A stretch of 64,000 nt of DNA from a bacterium (lineage in GTDB: Bacteria; Verrucomicrobiota; Verrucomicrobiia; Limisphaerales; RI-55). How positions within the stretch are numbered: position 1 is the first letter of the stretch; each line of letters starts with the position of its first letter. Below, piece after piece: positions 53,963-61,103 of the stretch. Location: the NCBI GenBank assembly GCA_016124235.1, contig WGOC01000015.1, positions 56,943 through 120,942 on the forward strand, read 5' to 3'. The translations under genes were made by a program, and so were the position numbers. The notes beneath the pieces were generated by a model. The model searched no databases, was not told where the DNA came from, and saw only the letters and a list, made by a program, of their open reading frames with translations.

Positions 53963-54040
53963 TTCGTCATCACGCTCGATCTCGTCCTCCTTCTCATCCT
54001 CGTAGTGTGATGCCATGGGAAGCCGACCTTCGGCCTTACC

Positions 54041-54078
54041 GGCACATCTCCCACTCGCCATCTCCCATCTCCCATCTC
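54041..54078. repeat. Degenerate heptamer tandem repeat (CATCTCC units)
   Basis: CATCTCCCACTCGCCATCTC is followed by further CATCTCC units, in the interval between dnaE and the convergent yjbQ. A related heptamer array occurs at 59731-59758. It has no coding potential. Confidence 0.5.
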
Positions 54079-54084
54079 TTCGAA

Positions 54085-54507
54085 TCATTCCCCAATCACA
54101 TGCACCACGACTTGCCTCCGATGCGGATGCGTCCGGTGTTCCCAAAGATAAATTCCCTGCCATGTGCCCAGCACCATCCGACCGCCGGCGATCGGGATGC
54201 TGAGATTCACCGTGGTCAACGCTGTTCGCACGTGCGCCGGCATGTCGTCGTCCCCTTCCATCGTGTGGACAAACAGCGAATCCCCATCGGGCACGAGCCG
54301 CGCAAAGAATGCGTCCAGGTCGCGGCGCACATCGGGATCGGCGTTTTCCTGAATAAGCAGGGACGCCGAAGTGTGTCGCAAATGCAGCGTCACAAGCCCG
54401 GTCTGAACGTTCGCGGCAGTGACGATTCGCGCGACTTCCGACGTGATCATGGTGAAGCCCCGGTTCCGGGTCGCTACTGCGAGTTCGTCCACGTGCTGGT
54501 GCAACAT
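54085..54507 (-). CDS. yjbQ: YjbQ family (UPF0047) protein
   Basis: A 140-residue YjbQ-type protein, sometimes called secondary thiamine-phosphate synthase. TGLVTLHLRHTSASLLIQEN with the HTSA block and SLFVHTMEGDDDMPAHVRTALTTV, then LGTWQGIYLWEHR, are the diagnostic segments. The length is typical. It faces dnaE convergently. Its physiological role is uncertain; the thiamine-related activity was shown for some homologues only as a side activity. Confidence 0.92.
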   Translation of the reverse strand: MLHQHVDELAVATRNRGFTMITSEVARIVTAANVQTGLVTLHLRHTSASLLIQENADPDVRRDLDAFFARLVPDGDSLFVHTMEGDDDMPAHVRTALTTVNLSIPIAGGRMVLGTWQGIYLWEHRTHPHRRQVVVHVIGE

Positions 54508-54667
54508 GCCCGCATTTCCGACGAACCCGTTTTCAATGACAAGCGTGAATTGTCCGGCTGCGTTGCCCGGTCGCGACCTTGACGGTGGTCGGAAGTATTC
54601 CCAGTATCACCGCCATTCGCTACCCGGGTCGCCGTGGTCCTTTGTCAATTCGCACCGGTTGCTCATT

Positions 54668-55537
54668 ATGCTTTTTCGCCAATTCCAATTTCTTTGCTTC
54701 TCGGTATTGTTGCTCGTTTCGTTTGCGTCACGTGCTGCCGAGTCCCTGGTCGTGATGACCTATAACCTGCGTTATGCCAGCTCGCGTCCGCCCAATGCCT
54801 GGCCCGATCGGCTGCCCATCATGCGCGATTGCATTCATCAGATCGCGCCCGATATTTTCGGCACGCAGGAAGGGCTCTTTCACCAACTCAAGGATCTGGC
54901 CGGTGCCTTGCCCGAATATGCGTGGCTGGGACTCGGTCGCGACGGCGGCAGCCACGGCGAGTTCATGGCCATCTTTTACAAACGCGATCGCTTTGAACCG
55001 ATGGAGTACGATCACTTTTGGTTGAGCGACACGCCCGAGGTCATCGCGTCGACGACGTGGGGCAATTCGAATCGCCGCATGGTCACGTGGGTGAAGTTCA
55101 AGGATCGTCAGTCGCACGAGGAATTTTATTTCGTCAACACCCACTTCGATCATCAGATCCAGGCCGCGCGCGAAAAGAGCGCCAGGTTGGTCCGCGAACG
55201 AATCGCCCGGCTCGATCAATCGTTGCCGATCATTCTGACCGGCGACTTTAACGCCGTGGCGGGGGACAACCCGGCGTACGATATCCTCGTGGGGGATGGT
55301 TACTTTTCCGATACCTGGCACGCTGCCAAAATTCACAAGGGTGACGCGACCTTGAATTCGTTTAATGGTTTCAACCCGGCCCAACACAATTCGCAGCGCA
55401 TCGACTGGATCCTCACGCATGGTCCGATCCGCACCGACGCCATCCAGATCGTCGATTATTCGCGCGACGGCCAGTATCCCAGCGATCACTTCCCCGTGGT
55501 CGCCTGGTTGCACTGGGGTGCTGCGGAAAAACCATGA
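54668..55537 (+). CDS. Exported endonuclease/exonuclease/phosphatase (EEP) family protein
   Basis: A 289-residue exported EEP protein. MLFRQFQFLCFSVLLLVSFASRAAE is a signal peptide, so I start at 54668; longer upstream in-frame starts run across the divergent yjbQ gene without signal content. The EEP metal-binding blocks are VMTYNLRYA, GTQEGLFHQL (catalytic Glu), YFVNTHFDH, ILTGDFNAVAGDNPAY (Asp and Asn) and YPSDHFPVVAWL (catalytic Asp-His). Substrates of secreted members include nucleic acids and phosphodiesters. It overlaps the UbiA gene by 4 bases (55534-55537), so both are co-translated. Confidence 0.92.
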   Translation: MLFRQFQFLCFSVLLLVSFASRAAESLVVMTYNLRYASSRPPNAWPDRLPIMRDCIHQIAPDIFGTQEGLFHQLKDLAGALPEYAWLGLGRDGGSHGEFMAIFYKRDRFEPMEYDHFWLSDTPEVIASTTWGNSNRRMVTWVKFKDRQSHEEFYFVNTHFDHQIQAAREKSARLVRERIARLDQSLPIILTGDFNAVAGDNPAYDILVGDGYFSDTWHAAKIHKGDATLNSFNGFNPAQHNSQRIDWILTHGPIRTDAIQIVDYSRDGQYPSDHFPVVAWLHWGAAEKP

Positions 55538-56394
55538 CCGAACGCGCGCAGTTCTGGCGGGCATTGCTGGTCTTGGGCCGGGTTTCCAACCTGCCCACGG
55601 TCTGGTCCAATTGTTTTGCGGGCTGGCTGCTTGGCGGCGGCGGATCTGGATGGGCTCTGTTCGATATCTGTGTCGGCGCCACCTTTCTCTACGTCGGCGG
55701 CATGTATCTGAACGATGCCGTGGACGTAAACTTCGATCGTCAGCACCGGCGGGATCGCCCGATACCCGCCGGCCACGTCACCGCGGGCATGGTCTGGTGG
55801 TTTTCCTTTGTGCTGCTCGGCGCGGGTTGGTTGATGCTCGCCCCGCTCGGTTGGAACACGGCCATCCTGTCCACGCTGCTGCTGATCACGATCGTGGTCT
55901 ACGACGTCGTGCATAAGTGGGTCTCGGTCGCGCCCGTGATCATGGCAGGTTGTCGCTTTTGGCTCATCCTCGTTGCGGCCAGCGCCGGAGCGCACGGCGT
56001 TACCGGCTTTGCGATGTGGGCGGCCATCGTCCTTGCGCTTTACATCGTGGGCCTGAGCTACCTTGCCCGTCGGGAGAGTATCGACTCGCCGCTGGCTTGG
56101 TGGCCGTTGCTGAGTCTCGCGTCACCGGCGTTGCTGTCGGTCTTGGTCAACAATGGCGATGCCCGGCGGCATGCCCTCATCTTGGTGGTGCTGTTCTCCG
56201 CCTGGGTCGTCTTTTGTTTGCGGCACGCCTTTTGGACGAGTGATCGCAACGTCGGTCGCACGGTGAGCGGACTGCTGGCGGGTATTCCTTTGGTGGACCT
56301 TCTCGCAGTCGATGGCGGCATGTCGGTCGGTGTGCCCTTCCTCGCGCTCATGATCGCGGCCCTGCTGTTTCAGCGCTACATCCCCGCCACCTGA
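55534..56394 (+). CDS. UbiA-family prenyltransferase
   Basis: A 286-residue integral membrane prenyltransferase with about nine helices. The first Asp-rich motif is NDAVDVNFDRQHRRDRPIP (Asn60, Asp61, Asp64, Asp68). The second region reads VVYDVVHKWVSVAPVIMAGC, where the usual second DxxxD is YDVVHK; this variant with following MAGCR recalls EboC-type members, but that is tentative. It prenylates an aromatic or other hydrophobic acceptor at the membrane. It is coupled to the secreted EEP-family protein by an ATGA overlap, an unusual pairing. No quinone pathway genes are adjacent. Confidence 0.88.
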   Translation: MTERAQFWRALLVLGRVSNLPTVWSNCFAGWLLGGGGSGWALFDICVGATFLYVGGMYLNDAVDVNFDRQHRRDRPIPAGHVTAGMVWWFSFVLLGAGWLMLAPLGWNTAILSTLLLITIVVYDVVHKWVSVAPVIMAGCRFWLILVAASAGAHGVTGFAMWAAIVLALYIVGLSYLARRESIDSPLAWWPLLSLASPALLSVLVNNGDARRHALILVVLFSAWVVFCLRHAFWTSDRNVGRTVSGLLAGIPLVDLLAVDGGMSVGVPFLALMIAALLFQRYIPAT

Positions 56395-57210
56395 TACTCA
56401 GGTTCTGCCGGACACAATCGCGTGAACGGCTTCCCATCCAGCTCAAATGCCACCGTCGGATTTCATTACACAAAGCCCGAACGAAGTAATCTATTGTCCT
56501 TCAATGCGTTGGAAGCTTGGGCCCGCTCACAAATGGCCCCGCGTGTAACTCTTTCTTTACGTCCACCGGCGGAGTGTCCGCTCCTGTTTCGGTGAACATT
56601 GGTTTCTGTCAATTCCGTAAGATTCTCATTACGAATAGGTTAATTTCTTACCCGGCATCGTATGCAAAATGTATTCAATTCATGGCACGGATTTTTCTTC
56701 AAAAAAGGTTTACTCTTTCTGTTTCGCAATTCGTTTGCATTGCGTTGCAAAATCTTTCTCTTTCTTCTCATCTTTGATTGTCTTCTTATTCCTTGATCCG
56801 TCTTGTATTCAGACAATTACGAAGACCTCAGGAATTGGAGACGGTCTTGCCCTTCTAACCCCTGTTCGTGCAATGCAGGGCTGAATGGCCAAGGCGCGAA
56901 TACGGCCGTTTTTTAACGAAATCAGTCGCCCGGTCGCAATAAAGTGACTGGGTCTCATTGGGTTCGCGCTATTACGAGGTATGCAGAGTGCTACCCCTCA
57001 CGTTTAAGTTGCGTGATGGTCTGACCGCTTCGGTCTGGTTCTTGGTTGTGCGTGCCCATGCCAGCAGTCCGGTCTGATGAATAATCACAGCTTCCAGTTC
57101 ACATCTTTACGGCTTGGTCAACTTCGCCACGTTGATCAGGTGCGGCAGCGTGCTTCGATCAAATCGGCGGTTTGTTGGCCCCAAGGGCTGTCAGTTTGTG
57201 TTGTTTTAAA
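56395..57210. other. Gene-free, AT-richer leader upstream of the exopolysaccharide cluster
   Basis: About 815 bases without a credible gene. The stretch 56580-56830 is T-rich, unlike its surroundings. A TGGCACG at 56683-56689 fits a -24 element but is followed by TTTC rather than TTGC at -12. A small hairpin (GACCG-CTT-CGGTC, about 57021-57033) lies further on. I do not see a riboswitch consensus. Confidence 0.4.
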
Positions 57211-57918
57211 ATGAGCAATTCTTCTTCAAATCCGACTGCATCCGTTCAGGGCATCCCGCTTTGGAAACGGGCTCTCGACATTGCCCTCATTCTTCTCGCC
57301 CTTCCTCTGCTGCTGCCGGTGTCCCTCCTGATCGTTCTGATGATCAAGCTGCGCTCGCGCGGCCCCATCCTCTTCAGCCAGACGCGTATTGGGCGCGGCG
57401 GCGTTCCGTTTCTTTGCTTCAAGTTTCGCACCATGAAGCCCGATGCCGCTACTTCGGGCCACGAGGCCCATCTGGCCGCTTTGATGCAGTCCAACGTTCC
57501 GATGACCAAGCTCGATAGCAGCGGCGATTCGCGTATCATTCCCGGTGGCCGTTTGCTTCGCTCCTCCGGCCTCGATGAGCTGCCCCAGTTGTTAAACGTC
57601 CTCCGGGGCGACATGAGCATCGTCGGGCCCCGCCCCTGTTTGCCCTACGAATATGCGCTCTACACCGATCGGCATAAACAGCGCCTCGCCGTCGCTCCGG
57701 GGATCACCGGGCTTTGGCAGGTCACCGGCAAGAACCGCACGACGTTCGAGGAAATGATCGATCTGGACATCGCCTACACACAGCGCCTTTCTCTGGCCGG
57801 TGATTTGTCGATCATGTTCCGCACGGTCGGCGTACTGGTCCGCCAACTGATGGAAACGTTCGATCGACCGGCAAACGTAATTGTGCGGTCACCCAGCCCC
57901 GCCAAGGACCGGGCTTGA
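57211..57918 (+). CDS. Small polyprenol-phosphate glycose-1-phosphate transferase (initiating PGT)
   Basis: A 235-residue monotopic phosphoglycosyltransferase. The N-terminal WKRALDIALILLALPLLLPV (about 18-37) is the re-entrant helix of this class, with FKFRTMKPDA, GRLLRSSGLDELPQLLNVL (Asp122-Glu123 catalytic pair) and GDMSIVGPRPCLPYEYALYT and the C-terminal PGITGLWQVTGKNRTTF as the family blocks. It transfers a sugar-1-phosphate from a UDP-sugar to undecaprenyl phosphate, starting an exopolysaccharide unit. The ATG at 57211 follows a long leader. It heads the cluster; the Gfo/Idh gene follows after 16 bases. Confidence 0.94.
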   Translation: MSNSSSNPTASVQGIPLWKRALDIALILLALPLLLPVSLLIVLMIKLRSRGPILFSQTRIGRGGVPFLCFKFRTMKPDAATSGHEAHLAALMQSNVPMTKLDSSGDSRIIPGGRLLRSSGLDELPQLLNVLRGDMSIVGPRPCLPYEYALYTDRHKQRLAVAPGITGLWQVTGKNRTTFEEMIDLDIAYTQRLSLAGDLSIMFRTVGVLVRQLMETFDRPANVIVRSPSPAKDRA

Positions 57919-57934
57919 ACTCCTTATCTTCGCA

Positions 57935-59116
57935 ATGACGACCAAAAAGAAACTGAATATCGGCGTCGTGGGTTGTGGCTATTGGGGTCCCAACCTGATC
58001 CGCAATTTTAATAACCTTCAGGGATGTCGCCTCAAGACGGTCTGTGACATCAGCGAATCACGGCTCCGCCACATGAAGGAGTTGTACCCCGCCACCGAGG
58101 GTACTCATCGCTTTGAGGACATGCTGGAGGACCCGGAGCTGGACGCCATTGTCGTGGCCACGTCCGTGCGCTTCCACTACCCCATGGCCCGGCAGGTTCT
58201 GTCCGCCGGCAAACACTGCTTCATCGAGAAGCCCATGGCCGCTTCCGCCGCTCAGTGTGAGGAGCTCAACGAAATCGCCAACGCCAAGGGCTTGGTCATC
58301 ATGATCGGGCACACCTTCCTCTATTCGTCGCCCGTTCGTAAAATTAAGGAAATTGTCGATTCCGGCGAACTGGGGGATCTCTGCTACATCAGCTCCCGTC
58401 GCCTGAATCTGGGGCTGTTCCAGAAGGACATCAACGTGATGTGGGATCTCGCCCCCCACGATCTGTCGATCATCCTTTACGTCATGGATGAACACCCGCT
58501 CTCGGTCAATTGCCAGGGCAATGCCAATATCACCGTCGGGATCGAGGATATCATCAACCTTTCCCTGAGCTTCCGGAATGGCCGGTTTGCCACCATCCAA
58601 AACAGTTGGCTGGATCCCCGCAAGGTCCGCGAAATGACCATCGTCGGTACCAAACGCATGATCGTTTACGACGACCTGCAACCCCTTGAAAAGATCAAGA
58701 TCTACGACGCCCGCGTCGATCGCCCGCCCCATTATGACACGTTTGCGGAGTTTCAATACTCCTATCATTACGGCGATCTGCACGTCCCGTACATCAAGCA
58801 GGAGGAACCGCTGAAGGTCGAATGCCAGCATTTTCTCGATTGCATCAACGAACAGCGTAAGCCGATTTCCGGGGGGATCGAAGGCCTGCAGCTCGTCCGC
58901 ATCCTCGAGGCGGCTTCCCATTCCTTGCGGCAAAACGGCACCGCCATACCATTCTTCTCTCCGGAGGCGGCCGCTTCCGCACCGCAGCGATTGGACCCGC
59001 GGTCGACCAAAAAGTCGGCCGATCGGTCTTCCGCCCCCGCTGGCTCGCCCCGGTCCGAGGCATCGGCCGATCCCGCTCACGCCAAGGTGGACCCCGGCGC
59101 CTTCACTGGTTCTTGA
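57935..59116 (+). CDS. Gfo/Idh/MocA oxidoreductase, WbpB-like
   Basis: A 393-residue sugar dehydrogenase. NIGVVGCGYWGPNLIRNF is the dinucleotide-binding start, AGKHCFIEKPMAAS carries the EKP motif, and VMWDLAPHDLSIILY fits the catalytic DxxxH region. In the WbpB-WbpE-WbpD route, the WbpB enzyme oxidises C3 of UDP-GlcNAc-uronate for later amination and acetylation. Gene order here (oxidoreductase, acetyltransferase, aminotransferase) supports that reading. The last about 45 residues are a Pro/Ala/Ser-rich low-complexity tail. The start context CTTCGCAATG resembles that of the next gene. Confidence 0.88.
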   Translation: MTTKKKLNIGVVGCGYWGPNLIRNFNNLQGCRLKTVCDISESRLRHMKELYPATEGTHRFEDMLEDPELDAIVVATSVRFHYPMARQVLSAGKHCFIEKPMAASAAQCEELNEIANAKGLVIMIGHTFLYSSPVRKIKEIVDSGELGDLCYISSRRLNLGLFQKDINVMWDLAPHDLSIILYVMDEHPLSVNCQGNANITVGIEDIINLSLSFRNGRFATIQNSWLDPRKVREMTIVGTKRMIVYDDLQPLEKIKIYDARVDRPPHYDTFAEFQYSYHYGDLHVPYIKQEEPLKVECQHFLDCINEQRKPISGGIEGLQLVRILEAASHSLRQNGTAIPFFSPEAAASAPQRLDPRSTKKSADRSSAPAGSPRSEASADPAHAKVDPGAFTGS

Positions 59117-59129
59117 TCTGCTCTTCGCA

Positions 59130-59690
59130 ATGCGAACGTTCCGCCCAGGTTCTATGGAAAGCGCCACTTCAACCGTCCGTATTTCGCCGGATGTCCGCCT
59201 CGGACGCGGCGTCAAACTCTTTGCCTTCGTCAACCTCTACGGGTGCGAAATTGGCGACGACACCCGGATCGGCACCTTTGTCGAGATTCAAAAAGGAGCC
59301 CAAATCGGGGCTCGTTGCAAAGTCTCCAGCCACACCTTCATTTGTGAGGGCGTGACCATCGAGGACGAGGTCTTCATCGGTCACGGCGTCACCTTTGTGA
59401 ACGATCGATTTCCCCGGGCCACCGCCGACAGCGGCGCGCTTCAAACGGAGGCAGACTGGGAATGCCAGCAGACGATTATCAAACGGGGCGCTTCGATCGG
59501 CTCTGGCGTCACGCTCCTCGGCGGGATCACCGTCGGTGAAAAGGCAATCGTCGGCGCCGGCAGCGTCGTCACCAAGGATGTGCCTCCCGGTGTCATTGTG
59601 GTCGGCAATCCCGCTCGGGTCCTTCGCTCCGTCTCCGCGGCAACGTCACCCGCCGAAAACCCGGTCGCCACTCGCGCCTCAGCCTCCTGA
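59130..59690 (+). CDS. Left-handed beta-helix N-acetyltransferase, WbpD-like
   Basis: A 186-residue hexapeptide-repeat acyltransferase. Successive [LIV]GxxxX repeats are visible: LGRGVKLFAFVNLYGCEIGD, DTRIGTFVEIQKGAQIGARC, then SIGSGVTLLGGITVGEKAIV and GAGSVVTKDVPPGVIVVGNP. The VGNPARVL end is typical. As WbpD it would acetylate the 3-amino group made by the DegT aminotransferase downstream. It sits 13 bases after the oxidoreductase. An ATG at 59154 is possible, but 59130 follows the CTTCGCAATG context of the upstream gene. Confidence 0.9.
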   Translation: MRTFRPGSMESATSTVRISPDVRLGRGVKLFAFVNLYGCEIGDDTRIGTFVEIQKGAQIGARCKVSSHTFICEGVTIEDEVFIGHGVTFVNDRFPRATADSGALQTEADWECQQTIIKRGASIGSGVTLLGGITVGEKAIVGAGSVVTKDVPPGVIVVGNPARVLRSVSAATSPAENPVATRASAS

Positions 59691-59730
59691 ATTCTGAAAA
59701 CGACCAACTGATTAGACCTATCTCCCATCC

Positions 59731-59758
59731 GCTATCTGCTATCTGCTATCTGCTATCT
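59731..59758. repeat. Perfect heptamer microsatellite (GCTATCT)4
   Basis: Four exact copies of GCTATCT lie between the acetyltransferase and aminotransferase genes, flanked by degenerate TATCTCC-type units. It resembles the heptamer run at 54041-54078. It is a candidate for copy-number variation between strains. Confidence 0.8.
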
Positions 59759-59787
59759 CCCAACTCCTGACTCCTAGCTTCCAACAC

Positions 59788-60921
59788 ATGAAAGTCCCCT
59801 TCCTCGATCTTGCTCTCCATCACGAACCCCTGTTGCCGGAAATCCGCCGCGCCTTTGACGAAGTCATCGCCTCCAATGCATTTGCCGGCGGCCGCTTTGT
59901 CGATCAGTTTGATCGTGAGTTCGCCGAATTCTCGGGGGCTCGCCACTCGCTCGGTGTCGGCAACGGCACGGACGCGTTGTGGGCCGCCCTGCTCGCCGTG
60001 GGCGTCAAGCCCGGCGATGAAGTTATCACGGTCAGCACCACCTTTATGGCGACGGTCGAGGCCATCACCCATTGTGGCGCCCGTCCGGTCTTCGTGGATG
60101 TCGACGAGCGCACCTACACGATGGATCCTACGCTCGTTGAGGCGGCCGTCACGGACAAGACCCGGGCCATCGTTCCCGTGCACCTGTTCGGCCAGCCGGC
60201 CGATATGGATCCGATTTTGGCGATCGCCAAAAAACATGGCCTCGCGGTCGTGGAAGACGCCTGCCAGGCCCACGGCGCCCGCTATAAGGATCGCCCCGTC
60301 GGCACCTTGGGCGATGCCGGATGTTTCAGCTTTTATCCTGGCAAAAACCTCGGCGCCTTCGGCGAAGCGGGTGGTGTGATCACCAACCGCGACGACGTCG
60401 CGGATTTCGTCCGCCTGTTTCGTGACCATGGCCAGCGCAAGAAATACGACCACGTCCTCGACGGTTGGAACGCCCGGATGGATGGCCTGCAGGCCGTCGT
60501 CCTCAGCATCAAACTCAAACACCTCGCCCGTTCCAATGAGCTGCGCCGCCAGCACGCCGCCACCTACGATGAGTTGCTCCGGGAACTGCCGGTCATCCGC
60601 CCGGTCGTTGCGGACTATGCGCTGCCCGTGTTTCACATCTACGCCATCCGCGTCGACCATCGGGATGCCGTTCTGGCCGCCATGGGCGAGGCCGGCGTCG
60701 CGTGTGGCATTCACTATCCGGTGCCTGTCCACCGCATGAAGGCCTATGAGCACTTGAACGTTCCCGCCGGTTCGCTTCCGGTGGCCGAAAAATGTGCCGA
60801 TGGGTTCCTTTCCCTGCCGATGTTCCCGGAATTGACGGAACCCCAATTGCGCCGCGTGGCCACGGTCCTGGCGGAAGTGCTCGCCGCCCAACCCGCGCCC
60901 GCCCGTCCGGCCCAGGTTTGA
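59788..60921 (+). CDS. DegT/DnrJ/EryC1/StrS aminotransferase, WbpE-like
   Basis: A 377-residue PLP aminotransferase. The Schiff-base Lys186 is in SFYPGKNLGAFGEAG, the PLP-phosphate and Asp157 region is VVEDACQAHGA, and GNGTDALWAAL is near the N terminus. In the WbpB/E/D route it uses glutamate to aminate the 3-keto sugar. It is the third sugar-modifying gene of the cluster, separated from the acetyltransferase by the heptamer repeat. The product would be a 2,3-diamino-2,3-dideoxy-glucuronate-type nucleotide sugar, if WbpA exists elsewhere. Confidence 0.93.
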   Translation: MKVPFLDLALHHEPLLPEIRRAFDEVIASNAFAGGRFVDQFDREFAEFSGARHSLGVGNGTDALWAALLAVGVKPGDEVITVSTTFMATVEAITHCGARPVFVDVDERTYTMDPTLVEAAVTDKTRAIVPVHLFGQPADMDPILAIAKKHGLAVVEDACQAHGARYKDRPVGTLGDAGCFSFYPGKNLGAFGEAGGVITNRDDVADFVRLFRDHGQRKKYDHVLDGWNARMDGLQAVVLSIKLKHLARSNELRRQHAATYDELLRELPVIRPVVADYALPVFHIYAIRVDHRDAVLAAMGEAGVACGIHYPVPVHRMKAYEHLNVPAGSLPVAEKCADGFLSLPMFPELTEPQLRRVATVLAEVLAAQPAPARPAQV

Positions 60922-61041
60922 ACGCTGGACATCCGCCGTTTGACCAACTAAACACGTCGTTAGTTTTGGGAAACGGGGAAATTGCGAATGATGAAAGCCG
61001 CCTTCAGTGAATTCGTTGCTCACATGATGCAACCAACCATC

Positions 61042-61089
61042 ATGGCCGGCCCCATCAGTGTCGATCTGTGTTAATCTGTGGCTAAAAAG
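61042..61089. repeat. Dispersed 'GTGTTAATCTGTGG' boilerplate repeat, copy 2
   Basis: GTGTCGATCTGTGTTAATCT, followed by GTGGCTAAAAA, is similar to the stretch at 3318-3345. It is just upstream of the polysaccharide co-polymerase gene and may supply part of its leader. Confidence 0.5.
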
Positions 61090-61103
61090 AAAGTGAGAAA
61101 CCA

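Noticed and set aside
56395..57210. Cyclic-di-GMP riboswitch in the EPS leader
   Set aside because: Short hairpins exist but I could not find the conserved GEMM core sequences or tetraloop-receptor pair.
59731..59758. CRISPR array
   Set aside because: The units are 7 bases long without spacers, so this is a microsatellite. No other direct-repeat/spacer pattern occurs in the window.
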